Assembly: GCF_004357765.1 (NCBI RefSeq)
Contig: NZ_SMTE01000009.1
Location: 124,001-188,000, forward strand
Direction of reading: 5' to 3'
DNA length: 64,000 nt
From: Pseudomonas putida
Lineage (GTDB): Bacteria; Pseudomonadota; Gammaproteobacteria; Pseudomonadales; Pseudomonadaceae
This document shows, in pieces, positions 51,435-61,798 of the stretch. The position numbers and the translations under genes are program-made. Below the pieces are notes generated by a model. It did no database searches. It was given only the letters and a program-made list of their open reading frames with translations, and was not told the origin of the DNA. Positions within the stretch are counted from its first letter, which is position 1. Each line of letters starts with the position of its first letter.

Positions 51435-53939
51435 ATGCCCGCTGTCTTGCAATTCACCGGAGTGACCGTGGCGTCCGAGCATCCTCAGCCCCCCGCCGAA
51501 CTGACCCCACCTGCACAATTACCTTGGTTGCGCCGCTTGGTGGCACGCCTGCTGGGCCGTGGGCTGACCCGCCTGCAGGCACAACACCGGGATTCGTGGT
51601 TCCTTGGCCATGTCATCGGCCAGCGCAGCGGCCATGCTGACGGCATGCGCGAAGGCCTGGAGCAGGGGCGGGTCGAAGGTTACGAAGCCGGACGCCAGGT
51701 CCTGGTGATCCGCGACTCGCGCCCGGAGACCGCCGCCGTACCAGGCTGTGATGACAACCTGTTCGACGACTGGCGCCTGCCGCTTTCTGCCGAATTGAAA
51801 AAGCGCTTCAAGGCCGACGTGGCCCAGCGCCTGCCAGCCGAAGCCCAGCCCAGCGCGGCGCAATGGAAGCTGATTTTCAGCGACACGCCGTCCAGCTGCG
51901 TGGTGGCGGGGGCCGGGGCAGGCAAGTCGACGTCGCTGGTGCTGCGCATCCTGCTGCTGCGTCATTATCTGGGCTACGAACTCGACGCCATGACCGTGGT
52001 GACCTTCACCCGCGAGTCACGCAAAGACTTCATCAAGCGCCTGATCCAGGTCTTCGCCCTCTGGCAGCTCGATCTGCAGCCGGCCCAGGCCCGCGAGCTG
52101 GTGCGGACTTTCCATTCCCGCATCCTGCCGCTGGTGCGCAGCCTGCCCGGCTTCGGCCAGGTCCGCGCGTTCGAGACCCTGGGCAACGAGCTGCCGGCCG
52201 GGCGCGAAGCGGAAGGCGAGAGCAACCCCTTCGATCTGCGTCTGAACGACGCCCAGCGCCAGCAGCTCAACCTCTGTTACCGAGACCTGTTGCAGGGTAA
52301 TCCGCGGTTTGCCGAGATCATCGCCACCCTGCGCCGCGAAGCCCTGCAACTCAAACCTCTGGACCCGGATCACCCCGATGTGCAGAAACGCGTGCAGGTG
52401 ACCCAGTTGGCGGCCCAGCGCGACGAAGAACTGTGCGACGTGATCGAGGACCTCTGGTTCGCTGCCGGCGCCTGGCCGATCAAGGGCATCGAGCCGTGCC
52501 GGGAAACCGTCGAGATCCGCGGCAGCCGGTTTCACGTCCATGGCCGTTTGGCTGGCACCGATGCCTGGGTGGTGTTGGGCTTCGACCCTGGCGAAAGCGC
52601 GCAGTACCAACGTCCCGGTGCCAAGTTGGCGGTACGTGCCGAGTGGGCGGTCAAGCGCACGCTGCTGCAGGCATTCTGCGACAAACCGCTGATCTGGCTC
52701 GACAACTACGCCATGGCCCGCCGCCTGGCGGCTTCCCTGGCCGGCGACGCGGTGGCCGGGCCGGGCTTCGAGTACAAGGTCAAGGGGGAGTTGGCCCCCG
52801 CGCCGTTGCTGGACGCTTTCGTCGGCGCGGCCAATTTCATCGAGAACCTGGGCCTGGACGTCAACAGCGCCGTTGCCGCCATGCGCTTTCCGAGCGGGGA
52901 TAGCGATGCGCTGTTCTTCGAGGCCCTGGCGTTGTATTGGAAGGCACTGGAGGCGCACCTGCTGGATCTGTCGCCGCCGGTGATGAGCTACAACCGCATG
53001 TTCGCCCTGTTCGGCGAGAACAATCCGGAGAACCTGCGTCTGCTTCCCGATCCTCTGCTGCGGCCGCTGGCGCACTTGATGATCGATGAGTTCCAGGATG
53101 TCTCGCCGCAGATCGTCAGTTGGCTGCGCGCCTGCCTTGCCGAGATCCGCCGCCGTGGCCCGGCCATGCATACCGGTCGCAATGCCCAGCACAGCTCGCT
53201 GATGTGCGTCGGAGACGATTGGCAGTCGATCTACGGTTGGCGGGGCAGCTCGCCCAAGTACTTCATGGAGTTCAGCAAAGCCTTCCCATCGCCGGCCAAT
53301 ACCCGGGTGATGCTGGTCGACAACTATCGCTGCCAACAGCAGGTGATCGATGCCGCCGAACACCTGGTCAAGGGCACCCCGGCGATCGCCGGGAAAAAAG
53401 CCCGGGCCAGCGGGCCTGCCGCGCAATTGCCGGGCGCGCCGGTACGGGTGTTCGATCGTGATGAGGCGGCCTTGGGCGAGACACTGCTCGAACACTACCA
53501 GCGCGGCGAGTCGGTGATGATGCTGTACCGCAAGGGCAGTGACAAAGCCTTGATGAGCGACCACTTGCAGCAGGTGCTGCACGCCGAAGCGCTGCTGCCA
53601 GCCGAGCAGCGACGCCTGCGTCAGCTGACCTATCACAGCGCCAAAGGCCTGCAGGCCCATGCCGTGTTCATGCTCGGCGATTGCCAGTACCTGACCAGCT
53701 CGCCTTACAAGAACCAGGTCTACCGCTTGGCTGGGCTGGGGCGCGCCGGCGATGCCCAGCCGTTCGACACGGCACAGAAAGAGGAGGTGCAGCGCCTGGC
53801 CTACGTGGCAGTGACGCGCGCGGTCAGGCATTGCTACTGGCATGTGGAAGCGGCCAACGGCGAGGCGCAGGCAGCGCCACGCGCGTCGAGCCAAGTGGAT
53901 GGCCGGCAGGCCTTCTTCGAGGACCTGCGCGGCCAGTAG
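51435..53939 (+). CDS. UvrD/HelD-like superfamily I DNA helicase
   Basis: An 834-aa helicase. Walker A is VVAGAGAGKSTSLVLRIL (residues about 156-173), motif Ia is VVTFTRESRKDF, motif II is MIDEFQDVSPQI, motif III is GDDWQSIYGWRG, motif IV is VDNYRCQQ, motif V is YHSAKGLQAH and motif VI is YVAVTRAVRHCYW. A 150-residue N-terminal extension has an amphipathic stretch with repeated G-x-E/R-x-G residues. The order fits helicase IV (HelD) more than UvrD or Rep. The start is ATG 51435, or GTG 51468, which also has GGAG upstream. It unwinds DNA 3' to 5' in repair. Confidence 0.88.
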   Translation: MPAVLQFTGVTVASEHPQPPAELTPPAQLPWLRRLVARLLGRGLTRLQAQHRDSWFLGHVIGQRSGHADGMREGLEQGRVEGYEAGRQVLVIRDSRPETAAVPGCDDNLFDDWRLPLSAELKKRFKADVAQRLPAEAQPSAAQWKLIFSDTPSSCVVAGAGAGKSTSLVLRILLLRHYLGYELDAMTVVTFTRESRKDFIKRLIQVFALWQLDLQPAQARELVRTFHSRILPLVRSLPGFGQVRAFETLGNELPAGREAEGESNPFDLRLNDAQRQQLNLCYRDLLQGNPRFAEIIATLRREALQLKPLDPDHPDVQKRVQVTQLAAQRDEELCDVIEDLWFAAGAWPIKGIEPCRETVEIRGSRFHVHGRLAGTDAWVVLGFDPGESAQYQRPGAKLAVRAEWAVKRTLLQAFCDKPLIWLDNYAMARRLAASLAGDAVAGPGFEYKVKGELAPAPLLDAFVGAANFIENLGLDVNSAVAAMRFPSGDSDALFFEALALYWKALEAHLLDLSPPVMSYNRMFALFGENNPENLRLLPDPLLRPLAHLMIDEFQDVSPQIVSWLRACLAEIRRRGPAMHTGRNAQHSSLMCVGDDWQSIYGWRGSSPKYFMEFSKAFPSPANTRVMLVDNYRCQQQVIDAAEHLVKGTPAIAGKKARASGPAAQLPGAPVRVFDRDEAALGETLLEHYQRGESVMMLYRKGSDKALMSDHLQQVLHAEALLPAEQRRLRQLTYHSAKGLQAHAVFMLGDCQYLTSSPYKNQVYRLAGLGRAGDAQPFDTAQKEEVQRLAYVAVTRAVRHCYWHVEAANGEAQAAPRASSQVDGRQAFFEDLRGQ

Positions 53940-53944
53940 GGCGC

Positions 53945-56900
53945 TCAACCGTTGGGATCCTGCTCGGCGGTCAGGCGCAGGTACAGGGCATCGAGTGCCG
54001 CTTCCCGCGCGCCGGCGACGGCACGTGACGCCTGATCGTAGCGCTCGGAGTTGAGTGCAATGCGCCGCAATCGCCCTTGGTCGTCCAGCGGCGAAGCCGA
54101 TAGAGCGGTCGTGAGCTCGCCCACGACGGCCGGCGCAAGCCCGGCAGGCGGCTCGCTGCTGGGGTCGGCGCAATGGTCGAGGTATTCCTGGGCGTCGCTC
54201 CATTCCCCCTTGACGGTTTCGAAGCTGTCTGCGAAGCGTTGCTCCAGGAAGCGCATCCAGCTGGGCTGACGGGCAATCCAGCGACGCCGAGCCCGTGCGC
54301 CTTCATCGATCAGGCGCACGGCTTCGCCGACGTTGTCTTCGACTTGCGCCGATATTTGGGCGGTTTGCCGGTAAAGCATGTCCTGGCTGGGCTCCGGGAA
54401 CTCCAGCTCCTGGGCCAGCGCCTGGCGAAGCGCCAGGCGGATCTCGATCTCGTCGACCATGCTCTGTTCCAGTTGCTCCAGGCTCAGATCATCCAGGTCA
54501 TCCAGAGGCGGAAGGTCTGGCATGTTGGGTTGACGGTCGGTCTGCATTTCCAACCACGCCCGGTGCGCTGCCTGGCGAGCCGCACGAGCGGTGTAGATGC
54601 GGCTGGTGAGCACGTTGACCTGCTCGCGGCGAAAGAGCCGACGGTAAAAGTTGAACAAGTGCGGGCCGCGGATCTCACCGTCAGCGCTTTCATCGAAGGC
54701 GAGCAGTTCCACTTCCAACGTGCTGAAACCGTCCGCTCCGGCATCGCCGCAGGTGGCCGGGAACTGCGCGGCGACTTCTTCGAGGCGGTTGCGCAGTTGG
54801 GTGTTTTCGCTGGCCCGGGTGAGCATCCGCCAGACTTGATCGCTCAAGGTTTCGGGATTGCCCCGCGCCTGCGCGGAACGGCCGAGGCGTTCGATCACTT
54901 CACGTAGCGAAGCGTTTTCGCCATTGTCGAACAGGTCGCGCCAAGTGCGTTGCTGAGCCATGTCGGCGTGATCCAGCCAGTTCACTGCCTGGTCTGCGGG
55001 CAGGAACCCGTCCACCTCGTCGATTCTGGCGCCAGCGGCGCGCAAGCGTTGCGCAGCCCGAGGGCGCAGGCCATTGAAGCTCAGGTCCAGGCGCCACAGC
55101 AACGCCCTCTGCCCGGGGCCGAGGGTGCGAAAGTAAGGCGTGTCCAGCAGATGATCGAGGTTGGGAATGTCGGTGATCCGATTGTCGCCGAGGATCACGC
55201 TGCGCAACTGACTGTTGGGGTTGGCCATCAGCTCCATCAGGCTCGCTGGCCAGGACGTCAGGCCGCACTGGCTCATGTTCAGTGAGCGCAGCCGCAACAG
55301 CCTGGCCAGGTTCGGCACTTCGCCGATTTGCGGGTTGGCCGAGAGGTCCAGGGTTTGCAGCCTGGTCATCTGCCCAAAACGCTCGGCCTGCGCCGCGTCC
55401 AGGCTGATCTGGTTGTGGCGCAGGCGCAGATGTTCCAGCGGTAGGCGGTTGAGCAGGTCGATGTCTTCTGTCGCCAGGTTCAGCGCATTGCTGCTCAGGT
55501 CGAGCTGGCGCAGTTCAGTCAGTTGTTGCAGCGCTCGACGGGCCTCGTCGGTGAGCATCGTCAGGCCGTTGGAGGGAAGCGCCAGTACCCGTAGTCGAGG
55601 CGTGTTGCGCAGGGCCTGGAATACGGACGCTGAGTCGAGGCCTGGCCCTGCGAAGGCAATACGCAGCGTCTGCAAGTACGGGAAACTCTGCAGGATCCCT
55701 GCAGGAAGGTGTTGCATCGGGCCGTACAGCGACAACGAAGCGACGTGGTCGAAGCGTGCAGGCAGCAGCGGCGGCAGCGACTGTACCCCTTCCAGGCTGA
55801 GCTCCAGTGCCGTGCCGCCGGCTGCTCGGTGTTGCCGGGAGATTGCCGGAGGATCGGCGCGCCAGGCTCGGTTCAACTGCTGGCGTACCCGGGCGTGTGC
55901 CCGTCGATACGGCGCCTCGGCGGCGTTCTCCCAAGCCTGCAAGGTTGCATCCAGGGCTTCCTGCTCGCGTTGCAGGGCTGTGATCTGCTGGCCGACATCG
56001 CCGCGTTCGCGCAGGCGCTGTAGCAACTCGCGTCGCTCACCTGCGGTCAGGCCAGGAAACAGCTCCTGCAAGCGCTCGTCGGGAATATTGCGACTCAGGT
56101 TTCGCAAGCGCTCGAACAACCGCGGACGGCCACTCAGCGGGTAGCCGATCCGACCATCGCTCAGACGCATGGGTGATCTGAATCCCGGGCGTGGCACGCG
56201 CTGACCGAGCAGCGCGGCGCAATGCTCGCGGTCGGCCAGTGCCAGTTGCAGGATCCGCTCAGGCGTGGCACCAGGGTGTTCGGCCAGCAGGGATTGGTTC
56301 AGCATGCGGCTGTCGGCGTTGGCCAGCCCAGGGCGGAACAACCCGGCCAGTGCTCGATCCAGGCGCACCTGGCGTTGCAGCAAACGGGCCTCCTCGGCAA
56401 GGCGCAGCGGCACCCGGCCTGCCGCCAGGCGCGAGCGCTCGGCGACTGTGGCATGGGCTTCGAGTTCAAGTACTGCCTGGCCCGGCAAGCTCGGAAACTG
56501 CCGGGCGATGGGGACATGGGTGTCGTCCAGCTGCGGCTGTCGTTGTTGGTAGAGACTGGTGAACAGGCTGTGACGGCGGTTCTGCAGACGCAGGGCGAGG
56601 CGTTCGTCCAGGTCGCTGGCGGCCAGCGTTGCGGCATTGCCGCGCAGCGAGGCCCGTGCCGATTCGTCGAGCTGTGCCAGTACCGTCGCGCTGAGCTGGC
56701 CGCTTTCCAGATCGCCCTGGGTGAGGACTATTTCTACCCGGGGGCGTGGGCCTGGCGGCGAATAGTGGTTTGCCAGTCCCCAGGGCTCTGGACCAGCGAA
56801 GACCTTGAGCCCATGGTCTTGCGGCCAGCCGGGCAAGTGGGGTAGCTCAGCGACGGCATAGTGCTTGTAGGCCGCCAGGGGGCGACCGTGGCGCACGGCT

Positions 56901-58864
56901 TCGATGAGCGCACCGGTTTCACCATCGCAATCGAGGCGCGTCAGGCTATCGGCCAGCCGCGCGGGTGGAGGTTGCTGATCGATGTGGGTATAGCGCAGGC
57001 TGTCCGCTGTGGTTTCGGTGCTGTGCATGGCGAAGGACAGGGCATCGTCGTCCAGGCCATCGGCCACCGGTCCGAAACGGCGCAGCAACTGCCCATCGCT
57101 CCAGTCCAGCGGGCTTTGCGCCGTCAAGCGCCAGGCGCCGTGGCCATTGCTGCATAGGCGCGGGGCGTAGCCGCCGCGCGGATGGCGCACGCGCAATTGG
57201 CCATTGGCGCCTTGCAGCGCCTCGAACACCTCACCTTCGATACGGATGAAGCGGCGTTCATCTTGCAGGTAAACGCCCCGCGAGTCGGGAACCGCGTGCT
57301 CGGCCAAGGGCGTGTCGCTGCGATAGCCTTCGAGCGACGCCGACCACAGCCGTTCCCGGCCCTCATCCACGACGCTGCGCAGAGCGTCGACGAAGCCTGC
57401 CCGCTGCAGTGTGACGCCCGCGCCAGCTACGGCAGCAACGCTCACCACATTGAGCAGAATCGACTCGACCTGGGCCAGGGCCTGGGCATTGTCGCCTTCT
57501 TCCCAGGCCTCGATACCGTGGAAAACACTGCCCATGATCTGCGCGGCACCCAGGGCCATCATCAGAGGGTTCAAGGCAGGCACGAACATCGCCGCAACGT
57601 TGAGTACGGTCAGGCCGGCCTCCAGCCAGTGGGTCAAGCTTGCCAAGCGCTGTTTGGCATCGACGTCGGCGGTCGGCACGGCAATCGTCCTGGCGTCGCC
57701 CTTGAGTCGTAGTACATGCAACGTATACAGCTGCGACCAAGGTTGCTCGGGCAGTTGGCTGATGTCGATCGTCAGGTGCACCTTGGGCCTAGGATTCTTG
57801 GCTTCGTCTGGCTTGGCGAACAGCTTTTTGCGTAAAGCCCGTTCCAGTACAGGCTGCAGCGTCAGAGGTGCCAGCGTGATGAGGCGCCGACGCCATGCGC
57901 TATCGGCCAGCGCTTGGCGCAGTACGCGGGTGGCATGCGCGCGCGAGGCGTACTCGTGTACGCTGCCGCCGGCTTCGCTGGGCAGATAGACGATGATCGG
58001 GCTCGACCCGCTGCCGGCGTCTGGGCCGATCAGCAGCAGTTCGTGCAGATCGACGGTTTCCAGGTTCATCCGCCAACAGCGCACGGCCCGTGTACCGTAG
58101 CGCGGCGTCCTGACACCTGCACACAGCTGCTCGATGGCCGTCAGACCGGCGTCGCTGAGTCTGCCGCGCACATGAGCGATGCGCGCCTGGACGCGCAGTT
58201 CCGCTTGGTTTGCCTGGCGCCATAGGGTCGGTAGCGAGTCCTTGGCGTGGTCGAGCACGGTGGCCAGATGGCGCTGATAGGACTGACCCAGGTCGAGTTG
58301 GCGACAATGTCTGATGAAACTGGCCAGCGTCAGACCTGGTATTGGCTGGATGTCCATGGCACTGCGTTGCAGACGATCCAGCGGTTGGACTTCAGTGTCA
58401 GCGGTGAAGTTGTGCAGTGCGGCTTCCAGCAGGGTGCGTGTCTGCGCTGCGCCCTTGGGTATCACGGGGGATCGTTCCCGAGGCGGGGTCTGGCCCAGTG
58501 GAGACGGACCTGTGGTGGGCTTTTTCAGCTCGAAGGGTTGATGGACGAAGCATGCTTCGGTCACCGACACCTCATCGCCCAGGCCTGCGCTTAGCAACGG
58601 CTCGCAGAATTCGACGATACCCTTGAGCGGCGCCAGCGCGGCATGCAAGGCCTGACGCCGCTGGTCGCGCAAGGTGATGGCGTCACGAATGGCCTGCTGA
58701 GCGACAGGACTGGCCTGGCTAAACCAGGCATAAGGTTGCCCCTGCTTGTCCAGGTATTCCTTGCGCAGGCGGCTCAGGATCGGCTGAACATGGTCAGGAT
58801 GGAGCGTCTTGCTCCAGGCGGGGAGGGTGCGCACGATCTGTGCGTGGTGCAGCGGCGGGGTCAT
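53945..58864 (-). CDS. Giant DUF6543-LRR-NEL protein, putative secreted E3 ubiquitin ligase
   Basis: A 1639-aa multidomain protein. Residues about 50-950 match the dermonecrotic toxin-like DUF6543 region of Pseudomonas, including a hydrophobic stretch near 420-480 (TVLNVAAMFVPALNPLMMALG, VAAVAGAGVTL). Residues about 1040-1275 hold leucine-rich repeats (LRQLDLSSNALNL, LQTLDLSANPQIG, LRSLNMSQCGLTSWP). Residues about 1285-1639 are a NEL domain, with the presumed catalytic Cys1372 in ATCGDAGADGF. NEL ligases such as IpaH and SspH attach host ubiquitin to targets. There is no signal peptide, so a non-Sec route would be needed. No secretion genes are nearby. Confidence 0.85.
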   Translation of the reverse strand: MTPPLHHAQIVRTLPAWSKTLHPDHVQPILSRLRKEYLDKQGQPYAWFSQASPVAQQAIRDAITLRDQRRQALHAALAPLKGIVEFCEPLLSAGLGDEVSVTEACFVHQPFELKKPTTGPSPLGQTPPRERSPVIPKGAAQTRTLLEAALHNFTADTEVQPLDRLQRSAMDIQPIPGLTLASFIRHCRQLDLGQSYQRHLATVLDHAKDSLPTLWRQANQAELRVQARIAHVRGRLSDAGLTAIEQLCAGVRTPRYGTRAVRCWRMNLETVDLHELLLIGPDAGSGSSPIIVYLPSEAGGSVHEYASRAHATRVLRQALADSAWRRRLITLAPLTLQPVLERALRKKLFAKPDEAKNPRPKVHLTIDISQLPEQPWSQLYTLHVLRLKGDARTIAVPTADVDAKQRLASLTHWLEAGLTVLNVAAMFVPALNPLMMALGAAQIMGSVFHGIEAWEEGDNAQALAQVESILLNVVSVAAVAGAGVTLQRAGFVDALRSVVDEGRERLWSASLEGYRSDTPLAEHAVPDSRGVYLQDERRFIRIEGEVFEALQGANGQLRVRHPRGGYAPRLCSNGHGAWRLTAQSPLDWSDGQLLRRFGPVADGLDDDALSFAMHSTETTADSLRYTHIDQQPPPARLADSLTRLDCDGETGALIEAVRHGRPLAAYKHYAVAELPHLPGWPQDHGLKVFAGPEPWGLANHYSPPGPRPRVEIVLTQGDLESGQLSATVLAQLDESARASLRGNAATLAASDLDERLALRLQNRRHSLFTSLYQQRQPQLDDTHVPIARQFPSLPGQAVLELEAHATVAERSRLAAGRVPLRLAEEARLLQRQVRLDRALAGLFRPGLANADSRMLNQSLLAEHPGATPERILQLALADREHCAALLGQRVPRPGFRSPMRLSDGRIGYPLSGRPRLFERLRNLSRNIPDERLQELFPGLTAGERRELLQRLRERGDVGQQITALQREQEALDATLQAWENAAEAPYRRAHARVRQQLNRAWRADPPAISRQHRAAGGTALELSLEGVQSLPPLLPARFDHVASLSLYGPMQHLPAGILQSFPYLQTLRIAFAGPGLDSASVFQALRNTPRLRVLALPSNGLTMLTDEARRALQQLTELRQLDLSSNALNLATEDIDLLNRLPLEHLRLRHNQISLDAAQAERFGQMTRLQTLDLSANPQIGEVPNLARLLRLRSLNMSQCGLTSWPASLMELMANPNSQLRSVILGDNRITDIPNLDHLLDTPYFRTLGPGQRALLWRLDLSFNGLRPRAAQRLRAAGARIDEVDGFLPADQAVNWLDHADMAQQRTWRDLFDNGENASLREVIERLGRSAQARGNPETLSDQVWRMLTRASENTQLRNRLEEVAAQFPATCGDAGADGFSTLEVELLAFDESADGEIRGPHLFNFYRRLFRREQVNVLTSRIYTARAARQAAHRAWLEMQTDRQPNMPDLPPLDDLDDLSLEQLEQSMVDEIEIRLALRQALAQELEFPEPSQDMLYRQTAQISAQVEDNVGEAVRLIDEGARARRRWIARQPSWMRFLEQRFADSFETVKGEWSDAQEYLDHCADPSSEPPAGLAPAVVGELTTALSASPLDDQGRLRRIALNSERYDQASRAVAGAREAALDALYLRLTAEQDPNG

Positions 58865-59063
58865 GGAGGCATTCCAATAGTCGAGGAATGCCCATCAGAA
58901 CCCAACGCCTTTGGCCTTGAGCGGTATCGGGCTAGTGCCTTGCACCCGGGTCGGTCACGCACATGCGACGGTCGGCGAGGGGCCAGCGCGCGCGGGCGAC
59001 CTGGGGCACTGTAGGGTGCCGGCCTGACGCGCGGGCGCCAGGCGCAAGCCAGGGAGAAAGCGT

Positions 59064-59990
59064 ATGCATTCGCGGTTCGGTCCAAGGGACCATCTGCTGG
59101 ACTTAAATGGCATCGAGGTGGCTGTACGCACCTGGGGCCCGGAAGACGGCATTCCGCTGTTGGCCTTGCACGGTTGGCTGGATAACGCTGCGTCGTTCGA
59201 GCGCTTGGCGCCGATGCTCGAGGGTTGTTTCGTGGTCGCCCCCGACCTCGTCGGGCATGGCCGTTCGGACCACCGTCGCCACGACAGCGGCTACTACCTG
59301 TGGGAACATGCCGAAGACATGCTGGCAGTCACCGACAGTCTGGGGTTGGCGCAATTTCATGTGCTCGCCCATGGTATGGGCAGCGGTGTCGCATCGCTGC
59401 TGGCGGCCATGACCAGCGGGATCGCCAGTATGATTTTCCTCGACGGCATGGGCGCGCCGTTCACCGTGGCTGACGATGATCGCGTGCAGCATCTGGCGCG
59501 AGCCTACCGGCTCAAGCGCATGGTCCAGCGCAGCCAGGCGCAGGGCTTCAGCGAGCCCCACGGCAGCCGTTTCGACGACCTCGAAGCTGCCCTTGAACAA
59601 CGGCGCAAGCGCTTGGATGGCGAACTGTCGGACGATGCGACGCGTTTGCTGGCTCTGCGCGATCTACTGCAACTGAGCGATGGCTACTGCTGGCGTCACG
59701 ACCCACGTCTGGTGCTGCCTGAGCCCATGCCCCTGACCGAGCGCGAAGCCTGCGACCTGCTGCGCCAGATCCGCTGCCCGCTCTACTTGATGCTCGGCCG
59801 CCAGGGGGCATTCGCCGACAACGGTTTCGCCCAGCGCAAGGATGCCTTGCCGAGCCAGGCCAAGGTCTCCTGGCATCCTGGCGGGCATCACTTTCACCTC
59901 GAAGCGCCGGACCGTACGTTGGTCGATCAGCTCCTGCGCATCCTGGCTCGGCATGAAGGGAGCGGGTTGTTACGTCGGGTCAATGAATAG
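59064..59990 (+). CDS. Alpha/beta hydrolase (esterase/haloperoxidase-like)
   Basis: A 308-aa hydrolase. The oxyanion HG is in LLALHGWLDNA and the acid region is LMLGRQGAFADNG. The nucleophile elbow is LAHGMGSGVAS, where the usual G-x-S-x-G reads G-M-G-S-G, so the Ser lies one position later than normal; this needs checking. The catalytic His is in HPGGHHFHLEAP. Such enzymes cleave esters or lipid amides; the substrate is unknown. It is divergent from the NEL gene across 199 bp. Confidence 0.85.
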   Translation: MHSRFGPRDHLLDLNGIEVAVRTWGPEDGIPLLALHGWLDNAASFERLAPMLEGCFVVAPDLVGHGRSDHRRHDSGYYLWEHAEDMLAVTDSLGLAQFHVLAHGMGSGVASLLAAMTSGIASMIFLDGMGAPFTVADDDRVQHLARAYRLKRMVQRSQAQGFSEPHGSRFDDLEAALEQRRKRLDGELSDDATRLLALRDLLQLSDGYCWRHDPRLVLPEPMPLTEREACDLLRQIRCPLYLMLGRQGAFADNGFAQRKDALPSQAKVSWHPGGHHFHLEAPDRTLVDQLLRILARHEGSGLLRRVNE

Positions 59991-60067
59991 AACCCCAAGC
60001 CGAGCCGCAACGCCCACGTGTCACGCGTCCACTTGAGCCGTTGCGCGGATCCTGTGGGAGGCGACTG

Positions 60068-61798
60068 TCAGTCGATTCGGCCGATGCAGGCACGGGCGTC
60101 GCAATAGTGGCCGGGCTGCGCGGCAATGGTCAGGATGCCGGCGCAAGGCGCGAGGATCGAGGTTTCCATCTTCATCGCTTCCATGACCGCGATGACCTGG
60201 CCAGCCTCTACTCGGGCGCCGTGCTCTGCTACCCAGGCGTGCAGGTTGCCGGCCACGGGTGTGAGCACGGCGCGCTCGTCCAGCGCCCCAGCGGCGGCAG
60301 GGGCGTCTGCCAAGGGGGCCGCGCCAGCGAGGTTGATACCCGCCAGCAATCCCGCCGGCAGGCCCAGCGCATGGCGCTTGCCATCGATTTCGACGAACGT
60401 GCGCAGCACCGCGTCATCAGCGCTGATGGCGGCACGTGGGGCGATGTCGATGCGTTCGGCGAAGTCGGTCTCGATCCAGCGGGTGTGCACGGCGAAGGTG
60501 CCATCGTCGGTAAAGTCCGGGTGGTCCATCACGGCCCGGTGGAACGGCAACACCGAGGCCACGCCTTCGATGGTGAATTCTGCCAGAGCGCGGCGAGCGC
60601 GGCGGATGGCCTGCTCACGGGTGGCGCCGGTCACGATCAGCTTGGCGATCATCGAGTCGAAATTGGCCGATACCCTCGACCCCTCGACCACGCCGCTGTC
60701 AAGGCGCACACCCGGTCCGCTCGGTGCCAGGAAGCGCTCGATGGCGCCTGGTGTGGGCAGGAAGCCGTTGGCCGCATCCTCGGCATTGATGCGGAACTCG
60801 AAACTGTGACCACGTGGCGCAGGGGTACCCTGGAACGACAGCGGTAGGCCATCGGCGATGCGCAACTGTTCGATCACCAGATCGATGCCGCTGGTTTCCT
60901 CGGTGACCGGGTGCTCGACCTGCAGTCGGGTATTGACCTCCAGGAACGACAGGGTGCCATCGCTGCTCAGCAGGAATTCGACTGTGCCGGCGCCGACATA
61001 ACCTGCTTCGGCGCAGATTTTGCGGGCCGAGTCATGGATACGTTGACGCAGGCTGTCGTCCAGATAGGGCGCAGGAGCTTCCTCGATGAGTTTCTGGTTA
61101 CGCCGCTGCAGCGAGCAGTCGCGGGTGCCGACCACTTCGACCCGGCCATGGCGGTCGGCAATGATCTGCGCCTCGATGTGGCGTGGGCGGTCCAGGAACC
61201 GCTCTACGAAACACTCGCCACGGCCAAAGGCAGTGACCGCCTCTCGTACCGCAGACGCATACAGGTCGCTGACTTCGTCGAGGTTCCAGGCCACCTTGAG
61301 ACCACGACCGCCACCACCGAAGGCGGCTTTGATGGCGATCGGCAGGCCATGGCGCTCGGCGAAGGCCAGGACCTCGGCGGCATCCTTGACCGGGTCTTCG
61401 GTACCGGCCACCAGCGGTGCGCCGACCTTGAGGGCGATGCGCCGGGCCTGCACCTTGTCGCCGAGGGCATCGATGGTGTCGGGGTTAGGGCCGATCCAGG
61501 TCAGCCCGGCGGCGAGCACCGCGCGGGCGAAGTCGGCACGCTCGGAGAGGAAGCCGTAGCCGGGGTGTACCGCATCGGCACCGGCTCGGGCCGCCACGGC
61601 CAGCAGTTTGTCGATGTTCAGGTAGCTGTCGGCTGGGCGTTGGCCATCGAGTGCGTAGGCTTCGTCGGCCTGGCGCACGTGCAGGGCATCGATGTCGGCG
61701 TCGGCGTATACCGCCACGCTGGCGACGCCATAGTCACGACAGGCGCGGGCGATACGCACGGCGATTTCGCCACGGTTGGCAATCAGGACCTTTTTCAT
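60068..61798 (-). CDS. Fused biotin carboxylase-biotin carboxyl carrier protein
   Basis: A 576-aa protein. An N-terminal biotin carboxylase (about residues 1-445) has the [19 protein letters not shown] start, the ATP-grasp loop [11 protein letters not shown] and the catalytic [16 protein letters not shown]-terminal biotinyl domain (about 510-576) holds the AMKM lysine in [10 protein letters not shown]. It should carboxylate its own biotin, using bicarbonate and ATP, and hand the carboxyl group to a separate carboxyltransferase; no acyl-CoA carboxyltransferase lies nearby. The partner is probably the KipI/KipA-like fusion overlapping it by 4 bp. Confidence 0.93.
   Translation of the reverse strand: MKKVLIANRGEIAVRIARACRDYGVASVAVYADADIDALHVRQADEAYALDGQRPADSYLNIDKLLAVAARAGADAVHPGYGFLSERADFARAVLAAGLTWIGPNPDTIDALGDKVQARRIALKVGAPLVAGTEDPVKDAAEVLAFAERHGLPIAIKAAFGGGGRGLKVAWNLDEVSDLYASAVREAVTAFGRGECFVERFLDRPRHIEAQIIADRHGRVEVVGTRDCSLQRRNQKLIEEAPAPYLDDSLRQRIHDSARKICAEAGYVGAGTVEFLLSSDGTLSFLEVNTRLQVEHPVTEETSGIDLVIEQLRIADGLPLSFQGTPAPRGHSFEFRINAEDAANGFLPTPGAIERFLAPSGPGVRLDSGVVEGSRVSANFDSMIAKLIVTGATREQAIRRARRALAEFTIEGVASVLPFHRAVMDHPDFTDDGTFAVHTRWIETDFAERIDIAPRAAISADDAVLRTFVEIDGKRHALGLPAGLLAGINLAGAAPLADAPAAAGALDERAVLTPVAGNLHAWVAEHGARVEAGQVIAVMEAMKMETSILAPCAGILTIAAQPGHYCDARACIGRID

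Noticed and set aside
52017-54203. Long reverse-strand open frame (728 codons)
   Set aside because: Antisense to the UvrD/HelD-like helicase gene and overlapping the end of the NEL gene; composition is that of a shadow frame.
60010-60067. Possible REP fragment (CCTGTGGGAG) between convergent genes
   Set aside because: Only a short match to the common Pseudomonas REP core and no paired stem; not supportable.
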